Below, one piece after another: positions 1-8,788 of a stretch of 64,000 nucleotides of DNA. The stretch spans positions 61,457 to 125,456 of the forward strand of contig NZ_AEJF01000108.1 in assembly GCF_001028175.1 (NCBI RefSeq). Direction: 5' to 3'. A program made the translations under genes and the position numbers. Position 1 is the stretch's first letter. Every line of letters starts with the position of its first letter. The notes below the pieces were generated by a model. It saw nothing but the letters and a program-made list of their open reading frames with translations. It did not search any database and was not told where the DNA came from. Origin of the DNA: Caballeronia mineralivorans PML1(12) (GTDB lineage Bacteria; Pseudomonadota; Gammaproteobacteria; Burkholderiales; Burkholderiaceae).

Positions 1-538
1 GGGCCCGGGACACCGACGCTAGACAGTGGCTATCCATTTGATTCACCGTGGCAGCAACTCGCATTCGAGGAGCACCGCCGCACGATCGAGTACCGACTGA
101 CCCAATGCGAACGGCTGGAGGCAGCCCTGCGCGAAGTGGCACCACAGTGGCGTTTCTTCCATGTGTGAAGACTCTGCAGGCACTACGTGGCATCCAGTTC
201 ACCACGGCGATCGGCCTGCTGGCCGAACTCGGTGTCGCTGTCCACGCAGAATTGACCCTAACAGCAATGCGCGCCGTTTGCTGGTCAAAGTAGCGTGGTC
301 TTACCGTCACCCGGCCAAGATCAGCCAAGCGATCCAGAAGCGACACGAAGCGCTACCCAAGCCCATCATGGACCGTGCCTGGGATGATCAACTGCACCTG
401 TGCAAGCGCTACCGCAGACTTACTCACGCGGCACCCCCCCCCAACGTTGCTCTGGCAGCCGTCGCCCGTGAGCTGGCGGGTTTCGTCTGGGACCTCGCAC
501 AGATGACGCCCATCACCGCAACCGTGCAGGCCACGTAA
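1..538 (+). pseudogene. Decayed IS110-family transposase (C-terminal part)
   Basis: Fragments in at least three frames match the C-terminal half of IS110/IS116/IS902 transposases. These are a segment ending in LREVAPQW near 22-165, then LQALRGIQFTTA near 175-235, then the conserved AWSYRHPAKI and LAGFVWDLAQ blocks near 290-520. In a live element these would form one reading frame with the DEDD catalytic domain upstream, outside the window. The frame changes show the gene is dead. It is cut by the left window edge, so its 5' part cannot be judged. A second, unrelated IS110-type remnant lies at 35.5 kb. Confidence 0.8.
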
Positions 539-923
539 AACCATCGGCTCAGGCCTCAGTCACGCGAGGGAGGATCAAGAGTCTTCTGAAGGCGGTGCGG
601 CGCGGTCGGCGAACAACCCGCGAAGATCCTACGAGATGACATCTGATGCTGACTCCCAGTCATAGAGCGCGGAAGGTTCGCCAGACGGAGCCCTGTAATG
701 TGCTAGCCAACCCACGAATATCAGAAGGATCCACCGTCGAAGTTACAGGCTGCGCCGCCTTGAGGAGATTCAAAAACACAGTGATGCACTAAGACAACGC
801 GACCCGCGGTTCTTGACTACGGAAGTCATATCAGGAGCTAGTAAAGATCAACGCAGTCGGGTGGGCTACCGTTCTTTTAAGACAGAGACTGTATCCGCTC
901 GTTTACCAAGCCACTCCACTCCG
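539..923. other. Intergenic stretch without recognisable gene
   Basis: Between the IS110 remnant and the AraC-type gene I see no frame with recognisable protein similarity, no terminator hairpin with a T-run and no RNA gene. It is probably the remaining 3' flank of the decayed insertion sequence plus ordinary intergenic DNA. Confidence 0.5.
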
Positions 924-1850
924 TCAAGATTGCTCGCGACGGAAATTCGCTCTGTAATGTGCGGGCGACAACTTCATTGCCTTTTTGAACGCTGTGCTGA
1001 AGGCACTTTCCGATGCATAACCCAATTCGTTGCCGATGTTAGCGACGGATCGGGCACTTTGCGTTAAGTACACAACGGCGCGCCGCATCCGCAAATCGCG
1101 CAAATATGCCTGTGGGGTAACGCCCACGCTCGTGCGAAATCGGCTTGCATAGCTGGTGCGAGACATATTGCAAGCATCGGCAAATTCTTGAAGTGTCCAT
1201 GGATGCTCGGGACGATCATTCATAAGCCGCAGTGATTTAGAAATCCGTTGATCTTGGGTCGCGAGTGGCCAGCGTCCGCCGAGCGCACCAGCACTCTCCG
1301 AGGCCGTCTCTCGGTAGGCTCGAAGCACTCGGAGAAAGATGATTTGTGTCAACTTATCTACGGTCGACTTAGCGCCGATGTCGTTAGCCCGGACCTCATT
1401 AACAAGTTCGTCGTAAAGTAAATGCAATGTAGATTGACTGTCGTGACGGGCTCTGATAACAAAATAGTTTGGCAGTACGTTCATTAACATGTTCCCTGCA
1501 CTTTCTTCGAGGGAAACAAAACATGCCAACGCCACGCAAGCCGACGAATGGTATGCGTCGCTTGTCATTTGCGCATCCTGGTGAAAGGTGACTTCGCCGC
1601 CTAAAGGCGCATCAATCGCACTTGACATGGTGTACGCATTTCCGCGTCGCACCAGGAAGAAATCTCCCCGATCCGCAAAAATCGGAAGGCCCCCCTCCAA
1701 TGCGAAATAACAACGGGACTTCATCACGAAGAGCTTCAGAGATTTTGGGGATGGCAGGCGTGCGGCCCATTGTCCGGATGCAAGTACGGCACCGCTGATG
1801 CTGCAGCGCGCCTCGGCCAAGTCGACAAGATCTGAAAATGCGTCGGACAT
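924..1850 (-). CDS. AraC-family transcriptional regulator with N-terminal cupin domain
   Basis: The protein has about 308 residues: an N-terminal cupin-type ligand domain and a C-terminal double helix-turn-helix (WTLQEFADACNMSRTSYASR, then GVTPQAYLRDLRMRRA) typical of AraC/XylS regulators. The start at 1850 (MSDAFSDLVDLAE) matches the usual N-terminus of cupin-AraC proteins; a frame-open start at 1928 adds 26 atypical residues. It is divergent from the FAD oxidoreductase gene, with about 220 bp between them. It is therefore the natural candidate to control the oxidase/RidA/transporter/porin genes in response to their substrate. That regulatory link is inferred from position only. Confidence 0.85.
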   Translation of the reverse strand: MSDAFSDLVDLAEARCSISGAVLASGQWAARLPSPKSLKLFVMKSRCYFALEGGLPIFADRGDFFLVRRGNAYTMSSAIDAPLGGEVTFHQDAQMTSDAYHSSACVALACFVSLEESAGNMLMNVLPNYFVIRARHDSQSTLHLLYDELVNEVRANDIGAKSTVDKLTQIIFLRVLRAYRETASESAGALGGRWPLATQDQRISKSLRLMNDRPEHPWTLQEFADACNMSRTSYASRFRTSVGVTPQAYLRDLRMRRAVVYLTQSARSVANIGNELGYASESAFSTAFKKAMKLSPAHYRANFRREQS

Positions 1851-2073
1851 AATGTTGTACGAAATAGCAAGAAATGCGTACTCAAGAGTGTGCAAGAAAC
1901 AAAAAATCCCGGCTACGATCCATCCCACTGCAGCGTACCACCAAATTGAACAGCGAAAAGGCGAATGAAGCTGCCGGATGCCACTCGAAACCTTTGGCGG
2001 CCGCCACGAGAAAGTGTCCCCAACAACAATGCGTCGCTTTTAGGCGCCAATTTAAGATGCAGGAGAATTGACT

Positions 2074-3360
2074 TTGACCGGTCCGTCCACCACACCCGTA
2101 CGTTCCGATCGCGAATTGCCTAAATCGGCAGATGTGGTCGTCATCGGCGGCGGTATTGTCGGGGCATGTATTGCGCTGGAACTTGCGGAGCGTGGCGTTC
2201 GGGTAGTGCTCTGTGAGAAAGGCAATATAAACGAAGAGCAGTCCAGCCGAAACTTGGGATGGGTGCGGCTCACAAACCGTGCACCCGCCGAGATTCCTCT
2301 CATGATCGACTCGATTGGCCTTTGGGCAGATATGGATCGCCGGTTAGGTCGCGCCACGGGCTATGTGAAGTGCGGGATCGTGTTCTCGGATCGCACGGAC
2401 GCTCAGGCCACGCAACGCCAAGATTGGTTGCTCAACTTGCGCAATACCGGTTTCCGCGTCGAGGAGTTAACAAAGGAGGCAATGGGCGCTCGTTTTGGTG
2501 GCAGCTCATTTCCCGCAACCTACAGCATATTCAGCCCTTTCGATGGACGCGCCGAGCCGCAGCTTGCCGCGCCCGCAATCGCCGAAGCGGCGCGGGATCG
2601 AGGCGCACTCATTTTTCAAGATTGTGCAGTGACTGCCATAGAGAAGTCTGGGGGAAAAGTTAGCAGTGTTGTCACTGAACGGGGCACAATCGCCACATCG
2701 ACGGCGGTGATTGCTGCGGGCGCGTGGAGCGGTGCATTGTGCGAGAGCTTGAATATTCCGCTGCCGCATCTGGATGTTCTGGCTACCGCCTTTCGCACCA
2801 CCGCCATCAACGACGGACCCGACGTCTCATTTGGCACCGGTGATTTCGCGGTCCGCAGGCGGCTCGACGGCGGATATACCGTTGGAAGCTTTCGTTCGCG
2901 TGCCGAGCTCGTGCCGAACTCATTTCGGTACGGTTGGAGATTCCGCAGCGCCCTACGTACACCCAATATGGGTATCCATGTGGGAAAGCGCTTTTATCGC
3001 GAGCTGAAACACACTTTTGGCAAGGCCGGCATCTTGGATCGCCTCGCGGGTGGACGGACCCTCGATCCCACGCCATGGTTTTGCCAAGACGCGGTACTTG
3101 ACGAAGTGGCCGCCTACTTTCCGTTTCTTCGACAAGCGCGGGTAGCGCAGGCCTGGGCCGGCTGTATCGACGTGACGCCGGAGCAAATTCCGGTTATCAG
3201 CACGCTTGGAAAAACGCTAGGTCTTCACATCGCCAGTGGTTTTTCCGGCCACGGCTTCGGATTGGCACCAGGTGCAGGCCGACTCATGGCCGACTTGATC
3301 ACGGGAAGATCCCCTCGCGTGGATCCGGCTCCATTTCAATTTTCTCGATATCAACGATGA
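2074..3360 (+). CDS. FAD-dependent amine/amino-acid oxidoreductase (DAO family)
   Basis: About 429 residues. The Rossmann FAD motif VVVIGGGIVGACIALELAER lies near residue 20, followed by the DAO-family SSRNLGWVR segment that contacts flavin in related glycine/D-amino-acid oxidases. The C-terminal GCIDVTPEQIPVIS and GFSGHGFGLAPG blocks are typical of the family. Such enzymes oxidise an amine or amino acid to an imine. The adjacent RidA would hydrolyse that imine, and the amino-acid ABC transporter downstream would import the substrate. I prefer the TTG at 2074 because AGGAG at 2061-2065 sits eight bases upstream; TTG at 2068 is too close. The exact substrate cannot be read from the sequence. 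Confidence 0.88.
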   Translation: MTGPSTTPVRSDRELPKSADVVVIGGGIVGACIALELAERGVRVVLCEKGNINEEQSSRNLGWVRLTNRAPAEIPLMIDSIGLWADMDRRLGRATGYVKCGIVFSDRTDAQATQRQDWLLNLRNTGFRVEELTKEAMGARFGGSSFPATYSIFSPFDGRAEPQLAAPAIAEAARDRGALIFQDCAVTAIEKSGGKVSSVVTERGTIATSTAVIAAGAWSGALCESLNIPLPHLDVLATAFRTTAINDGPDVSFGTGDFAVRRRLDGGYTVGSFRSRAELVPNSFRYGWRFRSALRTPNMGIHVGKRFYRELKHTFGKAGILDRLAGGRTLDPTPWFCQDAVLDEVAAYFPFLRQARVAQAWAGCIDVTPEQIPVISTLGKTLGLHIASGFSGHGFGLAPGAGRLMADLITGRSPRVDPAPFQFSRYQR

Positions 3361-3433
3361 GGAAATCCGACGCCAGCGGGACGTCAGCGTCGCCGAGCGA
3401 TTAGCACACCTTTTTAATGAGACTATCGAAAAC

Positions 3434-3847
3434 ATGGAAATAACCACCACTGTCGGCCGCAACGGCCGTGTTTACGTACGAACCCAATCGAAGACCGAGA
3501 AATGGGTTAAATACTCGCGAGCCATCAAAGACGGCGAATGGGTGTTTGTATCGAACACTTCCGGTTTCCGTTACGACGAAAACCGCATTGATGAAGGCAT
3601 CGTAGATCAAACGCGGCAGATGATCCTGAATATCAAGGCCGCGCTGCAAAGCGTTGGCGCGGCGCCGGAGGACATTGTCCGTGCCGTGATTTATTGCCCG
3701 CGTCCAGACGAATTTCCAAAAGCGCTCGATCTCATCGCCGGATTTTTTTCCTCCATTGAGCCTGCCGTTACCGCAGTTTGTGCGCCGCTCGCGGAACCAA
3801 GTCTCCTGATTGAAATGGAAGTTACCGCGCTAATGAAGCGCGCATAA
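3434..3847 (+). CDS. RidA/YjgF-family enamine/imine deaminase
   Basis: 137 residues with the RidA pattern: VFVSNTSGF near residue 37, NIKAALQSVGAAPEDIVRAV in the middle, and a C-terminal stretch ending PSLLIEMEVTALM with the family's Glu. RidA proteins hydrolyse reactive imines and enamines made by flavin oxidases and PLP enzymes. The gene lies 73 bp after the FAD oxidoreductase, so it most likely removes that enzyme's imine product, releasing ammonia and a keto acid. It may be translated from the same message. A second, distinct RidA gene occurs at 28.2 kb in another catabolic operon. Confidence 0.87.
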   Translation: MEITTTVGRNGRVYVRTQSKTEKWVKYSRAIKDGEWVFVSNTSGFRYDENRIDEGIVDQTRQMILNIKAALQSVGAAPEDIVRAVIYCPRPDEFPKALDLIAGFFSSIEPAVTAVCAPLAEPSLLIEMEVTALMKRA

Positions 3848-3914
3848 ACTTTAGCGGGAGAGATGTCCTGCTGCGGCGCGGCGACGCGCGAGTGCGTCGG
3901 TTCAAGATGTAGCG

Positions 3915-4670
3915 ATGAGTAACCCGGGGCATAGTGTAAAGAGCATGATTTCAATAAACGATGTATCTAAGTGGTATGGAACGCAGCGAGTACTCTCGGG
4001 ATGCTCGGCGACCATCTCAGAGGGGGAGGTTGTTGTGGTTTGCGGGCCGTCTGGTTCCGGAAAATCCACTTTAATAAAGACATTGAATGGCTTGGAGTCT
4101 ATTCAGTCGGGACGAATCATCGCGGCGGGATGTGACCTGGCCGATCCCAAGACTGACTTGAACGCGTTGCGTTCGAAGGTAGGGATGGTTTTCCAACATT
4201 TCGAGCTGTTTCCCCACTTGACCGTGGAGGAAAACATCCTGCTTCCGCAGGTGAAGGTTCTCAAGCGCTCTCGCTCCGATGCGCGAGAGCGGGCAAATAC
4301 ACTGCTGCGCCGTGTAGGTCTGTCGCAAGTGGCGATGAAGCAACCGTCCCAGCTCTCTGGTGGGCAGCAACAACGCGTCGCCATTGCCCGCGCGCTCGCG
4401 ATGGATCCGGTTGTGATGTTGTTTGACGAACCGACGTCTGCCTTGGATCCTGAAATGGTCAACGAAGTGTTGGACGTGATGACCGAACTGGCGCGGCGAG
4501 GGATGACGATGATCTGCGTGACACATGAGATGGCCTTCGCGCGGAAAGTCGCATCGAGGGTGCTGTTCATGGACCAAGGGTGCATCCTCGAGGATGGCGC
4601 GACGGAAGCGTTTTTTTCCCATTCCAAAACAGATCGGGCAAGGAAATTTTTGTCACAACTCGCTCACTAG
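3915..4670 (+). CDS. Amino-acid ABC transporter ATP-binding protein (GlnQ/HisP type)
   Basis: 251 residues: Walker [10 protein letters not shown] near residue 46, Q-loop [12 protein letters not shown], signature [15 protein letters not shown], Walker [14 protein letters not shown] and switch histidine in ICVTHEMAF. The [11 protein letters not shown] form is characteristic of polar-amino-acid importers. The start at 3915 gives a ten-residue lead; ATG at 3945 ([12 protein letters not shown]) fits the family equally well. It is followed 26 bp later by the binding protein and then a permease, so this is a complete three-gene importer powering uptake of the presumed oxidase substrate. Confidence 0.93.
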   Translation: MSNPGHSVKSMISINDVSKWYGTQRVLSGCSATISEGEVVVVCGPSGSGKSTLIKTLNGLESIQSGRIIAAGCDLADPKTDLNALRSKVGMVFQHFELFPHLTVEENILLPQVKVLKRSRSDARERANTLLRRVGLSQVAMKQPSQLSGGQQQRVAIARALAMDPVVMLFDEPTSALDPEMVNEVLDVMTELARRGMTMICVTHEMAFARKVASRVLFMDQGCILEDGATEAFFSHSKTDRARKFLSQLAH

Positions 4671-4695
4671 AGCTTTCAGGCTAGGAAGGAAAAAC

Positions 4696-5499
4696 ATGAA
4701 ATTACCAACCCTACTTAAAGCAATCTTATTGCTGCCATTGGTCGCAGCATCTATTGCGAACGCACAGGGCCAATCGGACGGAACGCTGACGCCGGGTAAC
4801 CTCCTGGTCGGCGTGGATGCCAACAATAAACCGTACACGTATGTCGAGGATGGAAAGCTAACTGGATTCGATGTCGAAGTTCTGCGCAGTGTGGCGGAAA
4901 AAATGAACCTTGATGTTGATTTTCGTATCCAGGACTTCAGTGGATTATTGCCTAGCGTCGCAAATCGCCAGGTGGATGTGGCAGCGGGATGTATCGGCAT
5001 TACGGATGCGAGATCCAAGATTGTAGATTTCAGCGACGGGTACTTATTGGGCATTTTGAGTCTCGCCGCGTTGCCCCATAGTCCAGTCACATCAAACCCG
5101 AACTCTCTCAAAGGAAAGCGAATTGGCGTAGTTCAAGGCACGATCGAGGATACGTCGGCCGACACCTTTATCGCAGGTGCACAGATCGTGCGCTTTCCTA
5201 ACGTCAACGCGGGATTTCTCTCGCTGCAATCGCGGTTCATCGATGGCTATCTTATCGACAAGTCGCAACAGGATGCCTTGGCAAAGAAATATCCAAAAAT
5301 TGGCTTGATTAGCGTGATCGATCTGACCGCAACGACCTTGATTGCTGGCTTTCCAATGCACAAAGGAAACGATGCGTTTAAAACTAAGTTCAACGCTGCA
5401 TTGCGGGCAGTGGTCGCTGATGGAACATGGGCCAAGCTTTACGAAGAATATTTTCCGAATTACCCGATTTCCAAGGCCCTTCCGCCTGGTCTTAAGTGA
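4696..5499 (+). CDS. Periplasmic amino-acid-binding protein (SBP family 3)
   Basis: 267 residues with a Sec signal peptide (MKLPTLLKAILLLPLVAA to about residue 24, cleavage after ANA), then the family-3 fold: VGVDANNKPYTYVEDGKLTG, GFDVEVLRSVAEKM, and DVAAGCIGITDARSKIVDFS. The start is fixed by AGGAAGGA at 4683-4690. It would capture the substrate in the periplasm for the neighbouring permease and ATPase. Ligand specificity within amino acids, opines and related compounds is not predictable here. Confidence 0.92.
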   Translation: MKLPTLLKAILLLPLVAASIANAQGQSDGTLTPGNLLVGVDANNKPYTYVEDGKLTGFDVEVLRSVAEKMNLDVDFRIQDFSGLLPSVANRQVDVAAGCIGITDARSKIVDFSDGYLLGILSLAALPHSPVTSNPNSLKGKRIGVVQGTIEDTSADTFIAGAQIVRFPNVNAGFLSLQSRFIDGYLIDKSQQDALAKKYPKIGLISVIDLTATTLIAGFPMHKGNDAFKTKFNAALRAVVADGTWAKLYEEYFPNYPISKALPPGLK

Positions 5500-5535
5500 C
5501 GCTTGACAATTGATAACCTCTGGATATCCTGAACG

Positions 5536-6297
5536 ATGGATGAACTCCTGAACAACTTTCTCGATTGGTCCCTGCTAATCGAGACGTTCCCGGCGCTACT
5601 CAAGACCGGCTTGCTAAACACCCTTGTCCTGTCCATGGTGTCGACGGTGTTAGGGATTATCGTCGGAATGGTTTTGGCGCTTTTTGCAGTGTCTCGGAAA
5701 CGATGGTTGACGATCCCGGCGTTGCTGTATGTCGACATATTCCGTGGTCTTCCCGCGGCACTGATAATCTTGATCGTTGGGCAAGGACTCGCGCCGGTCG
5801 GACTATCGCTTTTTGGCCCAAATCCTTACCCGCTTGCCATCGTCGCTTTGGCATTGATCGCATCTGCTTATATCTCGGAAATTTTCCGTGCTGGGATCCA
5901 GAGCATCGGGCCAGGGCAATTGAACGCCTGCCGCGCGCTGGGGATGAATTACTGGACCAGCATGCGCTACGTGATCGTTCCGCAGGGCGTTCGACGAGTC
6001 CTGCCTGCCCTTGCGAACCAATTCGTTTCAATAATCAAAGACTCGAGCCTCGTTTATTTCTTGGGCCTGTTGACGTCGCAACGCGATCTTTTCACCATTG
6101 GTCAAAACATTTCGGTTAACTCTGCGAATCTAACGCCACTGGTAACATCCGGCTTGGTTTATCTCGTCATAACGGTTCCGCTCACGCACGCTATTAATTA
6201 CGTCGACAGGAGAGGTCCTTTGATCTCCCTTCGCAAAAAGAAACCTGCCGTTGCTGTCGATGAAAATGGTGGTGTTGTGGAAAAGTCGGTCGCTTAA
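5536..6297 (+). CDS. Amino-acid ABC transporter permease (HisM/GlnP type)
   Basis: 253 residues with about five membrane helices and the His/Glu/Gln permease EAA-like loop GPGQLNACRALGMNYWTSMR. The N-terminus (LLKTGLLNTLVLSMVSTVLG) is typical of this subfamily. Only one permease gene is present, so the channel is probably a homodimer, as known for some members. It lies 36 bp downstream of the binding-protein gene in the same operon. The C-terminal 20 residues are hydrophilic and basic, as expected for a cytoplasmic tail. Confidence 0.92.
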   Translation: MDELLNNFLDWSLLIETFPALLKTGLLNTLVLSMVSTVLGIIVGMVLALFAVSRKRWLTIPALLYVDIFRGLPAALIILIVGQGLAPVGLSLFGPNPYPLAIVALALIASAYISEIFRAGIQSIGPGQLNACRALGMNYWTSMRYVIVPQGVRRVLPALANQFVSIIKDSSLVYFLGLLTSQRDLFTIGQNISVNSANLTPLVTSGLVYLVITVPLTHAINYVDRRGPLISLRKKKPAVAVDENGGVVEKSVA

Positions 6298-6399
6298 CCG
6301 GGTGAACTCGAACGTATCGGGAGAGGTGATCGTTAAATCTCGTTGAGTGAGCTCTAGTACGTTCCAGCATGACAAATCTCAACAATTGAGGACTACAAA

Positions 6400-7575
6400 A
6401 TGAAAGATACGCCCCGGAATGGTATGTCGATACCAAGTATTCCAGGCGTCAAGATCGCGGCGGGGATTGTTGCGTCTTTGGTTTGTCAACTTGCGTCGGC
6501 TCAAAGCAGTGTCGTACTTTCTGGCCTCGTCGACGACGGCATCACCTACACGAATAACGTCAAAGGTCATTCGGTCTGGCGTACCGATCAAGGTTTCGCG
6601 CAAAGCGGGCGCTGGGGCCTGAAGGGCATTGAAGAACTCGGCGATGGCTGGGCCGCGAATTTCGTTCTAGAAAATGGCTTCGATATAAATAGCGGCCGCT
6701 TATCACAAGGAGGCCGCGAGTTTGGGCGGCAGGCTCGCGTTGGATTGACATCCGCGAAGTTCGGCACGGTGTCGATGGGACGACAATATGATTCGGTCGT
6801 GGATTTCCTCGGTCCACTTACTGCAAACGGTGGGTGGGCGGGTGCCCCATTTTCGCATCCGTACGATAACGACAACACCGATAATTCGTTTCGTGTAAGT
6901 AACTCACTGAAATATCTGAGCCCGAATGTCTATGGTTTCACTGGTGGAACAATGTTTGCTTCCGGCAATGACACTGACTTCTCTAATAACCGCGCCTGGA
7001 GCGTCGGCGCGCGTTATGACCGAGGACCAATCCTCGTGGGCGCAGCCTATCTCCGCGCAAACCGATCAGGGCAAACCGCTGCGGGAGCAATCAGTACGAC
7101 AGATGCGGTTATTTCCGCACAAGGGCAGCAGATCTGGGGCGGTGGCGTCAACTATAAGGTCGGGAAAGGCGTAATCGGCCTCAGCTATACCAACTCCGTA
7201 TTCTACGGTCCAGGGATGAATAATCTCACGGGCATCGAATACAACGGCTCGAAAATGTCGTTCCAAAATATTGAGACAAGTGTTCGGTTTTTCGTGAAGC
7301 CCAACCTTCTGGTGGGCGGCATGTACACCTACACGAAAGGCGAACACACGGAGTCCGCGGGTGAACAGCACACGCATTGGAATCAAGCGGGACTCATGGC
7401 GGATTACTTCCTTTCCAAACGTTCGGACTTGTACGCGATGGCAGTTTGGCAGCGCTTGGGGGGCGATCACACTGGCGCAGGTGGGATGCAGGGCGCGCTC
7501 CTACTCGGGGCAGCGGGCGTGTCGGCCACCAGCAACCAAGTCCTTGTTCACGCGGGTATTCGCGTGAAATTCTGA
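6400..7575 (+). CDS. Outer-membrane porin (Burkholderia porin_4 / OmpC-like)
   Basis: 391 residues. An N-terminal signal ends in CQLASA near residue 35. The mature start SSVVLSGLVDDGITYTNN is the standard opening of Burkholderiaceae trimeric porins. The sequence shows alternating beta-strand character (LVGGMYTYTKGEHT, DYFLSKRSDLYAMAVWQR) and ends in Phe (GIRVKF), the C-terminal signature recognised by the outer-membrane assembly machinery. It is about 100 bp downstream of the permease and co-oriented, so it likely provides outer-membrane passage for the same substrate. Confidence 0.93.
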   Translation: MKDTPRNGMSIPSIPGVKIAAGIVASLVCQLASAQSSVVLSGLVDDGITYTNNVKGHSVWRTDQGFAQSGRWGLKGIEELGDGWAANFVLENGFDINSGRLSQGGREFGRQARVGLTSAKFGTVSMGRQYDSVVDFLGPLTANGGWAGAPFSHPYDNDNTDNSFRVSNSLKYLSPNVYGFTGGTMFASGNDTDFSNNRAWSVGARYDRGPILVGAAYLRANRSGQTAAGAISTTDAVISAQGQQIWGGGVNYKVGKGVIGLSYTNSVFYGPGMNNLTGIEYNGSKMSFQNIETSVRFFVKPNLLVGGMYTYTKGEHTESAGEQHTHWNQAGLMADYFLSKRSDLYAMAVWQRLGGDHTGAGGMQGALLLGAAGVSATSNQVLVHAGIRVKF

Positions 7576-7649
7576 CAGCTCGCTTGCGTTTCGCCAGCGG
7601 CTTGAAAGCATTTCCCCTTCCTCGTTGCCGAATGGGATTCCAGGCCACT

Positions 7650-8012
7650 CGGGCAAAAAAAGCACAGTCTTCACACAAACCCATGTTAGCCGGCATGATG
7701 GGCGCCGACCCGGTCGAGGACCTCGCGTCTGCCTGGAACGGATGCAGAAAGCTCGGCGAGCAATTCGGATGCTCGGTCGTTGTGACCGCCGGCCCGCATG
7801 GCGCGGCGTGGAAGGATCACGCGGCTGACTATGGAACAGTTGCGGGCGAGAGAGTTGACGTCATCTCATCGCATGGGGCGGGGGATACTTTCATCGGACA
7901 TCTGGTTGCACAGTGGGCAAGCGGGGCGCAGCTCGGCCAGGCGGTCGCCATCGCGAAAAGGCAGGCTGCAGTTTTCGTGTCGACGCCTCGAACAATGGCA
8001 GTCGCAGCGTGA
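7650..8012 (+). pseudogene. PfkB-family sugar kinase, C-terminal fragment
   Basis: The frame ending at 8012 encodes the C-terminal third of a ribokinase/PfkB kinase: GCSVVVTAGPHGAAW, then the catalytic SHGAGDTFIGHL motif with its anion-hole GAGD, then LGQAVAIAKRQAAVFVSTP. The N-terminal two thirds (sugar-binding site and lid) are missing, and upstream sequence in this frame runs out of phase into the porin gene. It cannot be a working kinase. The following HAD gene starts inside its stop codon (GTGA), so the two once formed a translationally coupled pair. Confidence 0.75.
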
Positions 8013-8740
8013 GCGAGCCGCCTTTTAGTCCATTGACCCCTGCCAACGGAGCAGTTCCGTTCGACGCGGTGTTATTCGATTGTGATGGAACATTGGTTGA
8101 GTCGGAACCGATTACGTTCCGCGTCCTCTCGGACATGTTGCACGCGGCTGGGTGGAAAATATCCGCCCACGAGTTCTCGGAGCTCTTCTTTGGACAATCG
8201 GTGAAAAGTCGGTTCGATCTCATTCGATCGAGGACAGCAGTCGTGGATATCGAGGCCTGGTATCTCGATTACCGCGACAGACGCGATCAGGCGTTATCGC
8301 GAGAGGTTGCTGCCACGCCTTTTGCCGGTGAAACCGTGAAGCATCTGGCGTGGCACTCAGTTCGACTTGCAGTGGTTTCTGCCTCGAGCCGATCCAAGAT
8401 CACACTACAACTTGACAAGGTTGGACTGACTGACTGGCTGGTTCGGTGGCCACATCTACAGTGGACAACACTCGCGACGAAATAAACAAATAAACCGTGG
8501 CCGGACGTGTACCTTGAGGCCGCATCGTTGTTGGGTGTCGATATAAGACGGTGTGCAATCGTGGAAGATTCTCCTTCCGGGGTATTGGCAGGAGTGTCTG
8601 CGGGCGCGACGGTGTACGCGTACAGTCCGTCGCACCGCGAACTAGGTCAATGCGGCAGACTGCTCGCAGCAGGCGCGAAGGACGTGTTTGGGGATATGCG
8701 GATGCTTAAGCGCCTGTTGACCGGAACGAGGATGGTGTGA
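8009..8740 (+). pseudogene. HAD-family sugar phosphatase / beta-phosphoglucomutase-like, frameshifted
   Basis: A GTG start at 8009 opens a HAD hydrolase with the nucleophile motif VLFDCDGTLVESEPI and motif II in AVVSASSRSK. At 8434-8441 a tandem CTGGCTGG looks like a 4-bp duplication. Immediately after it the expected FGGHIYSGQH appears in the next frame while the original frame reads LVRWPHLQ and stops at 8485. The original frame resumes with NKPWPDVYLEAASLLG and motif IV, VEDSPSGVLAG. At least two lesions are needed, so the gene is very probably inactive. It pairs with the broken PfkB kinase upstream. Confidence 0.78.
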
Positions 8741-8788
8741 CAGTCGGGCGGGGAAAACCAACCCTATCGTGCCTTCCGGACAACCAGC

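Noticed and set aside
813..1067. Small plus-strand frame at the end of the AraC gene
   Set aside because: Overlaps the regulator's conserved HTH on the other strand and resembles no protein.
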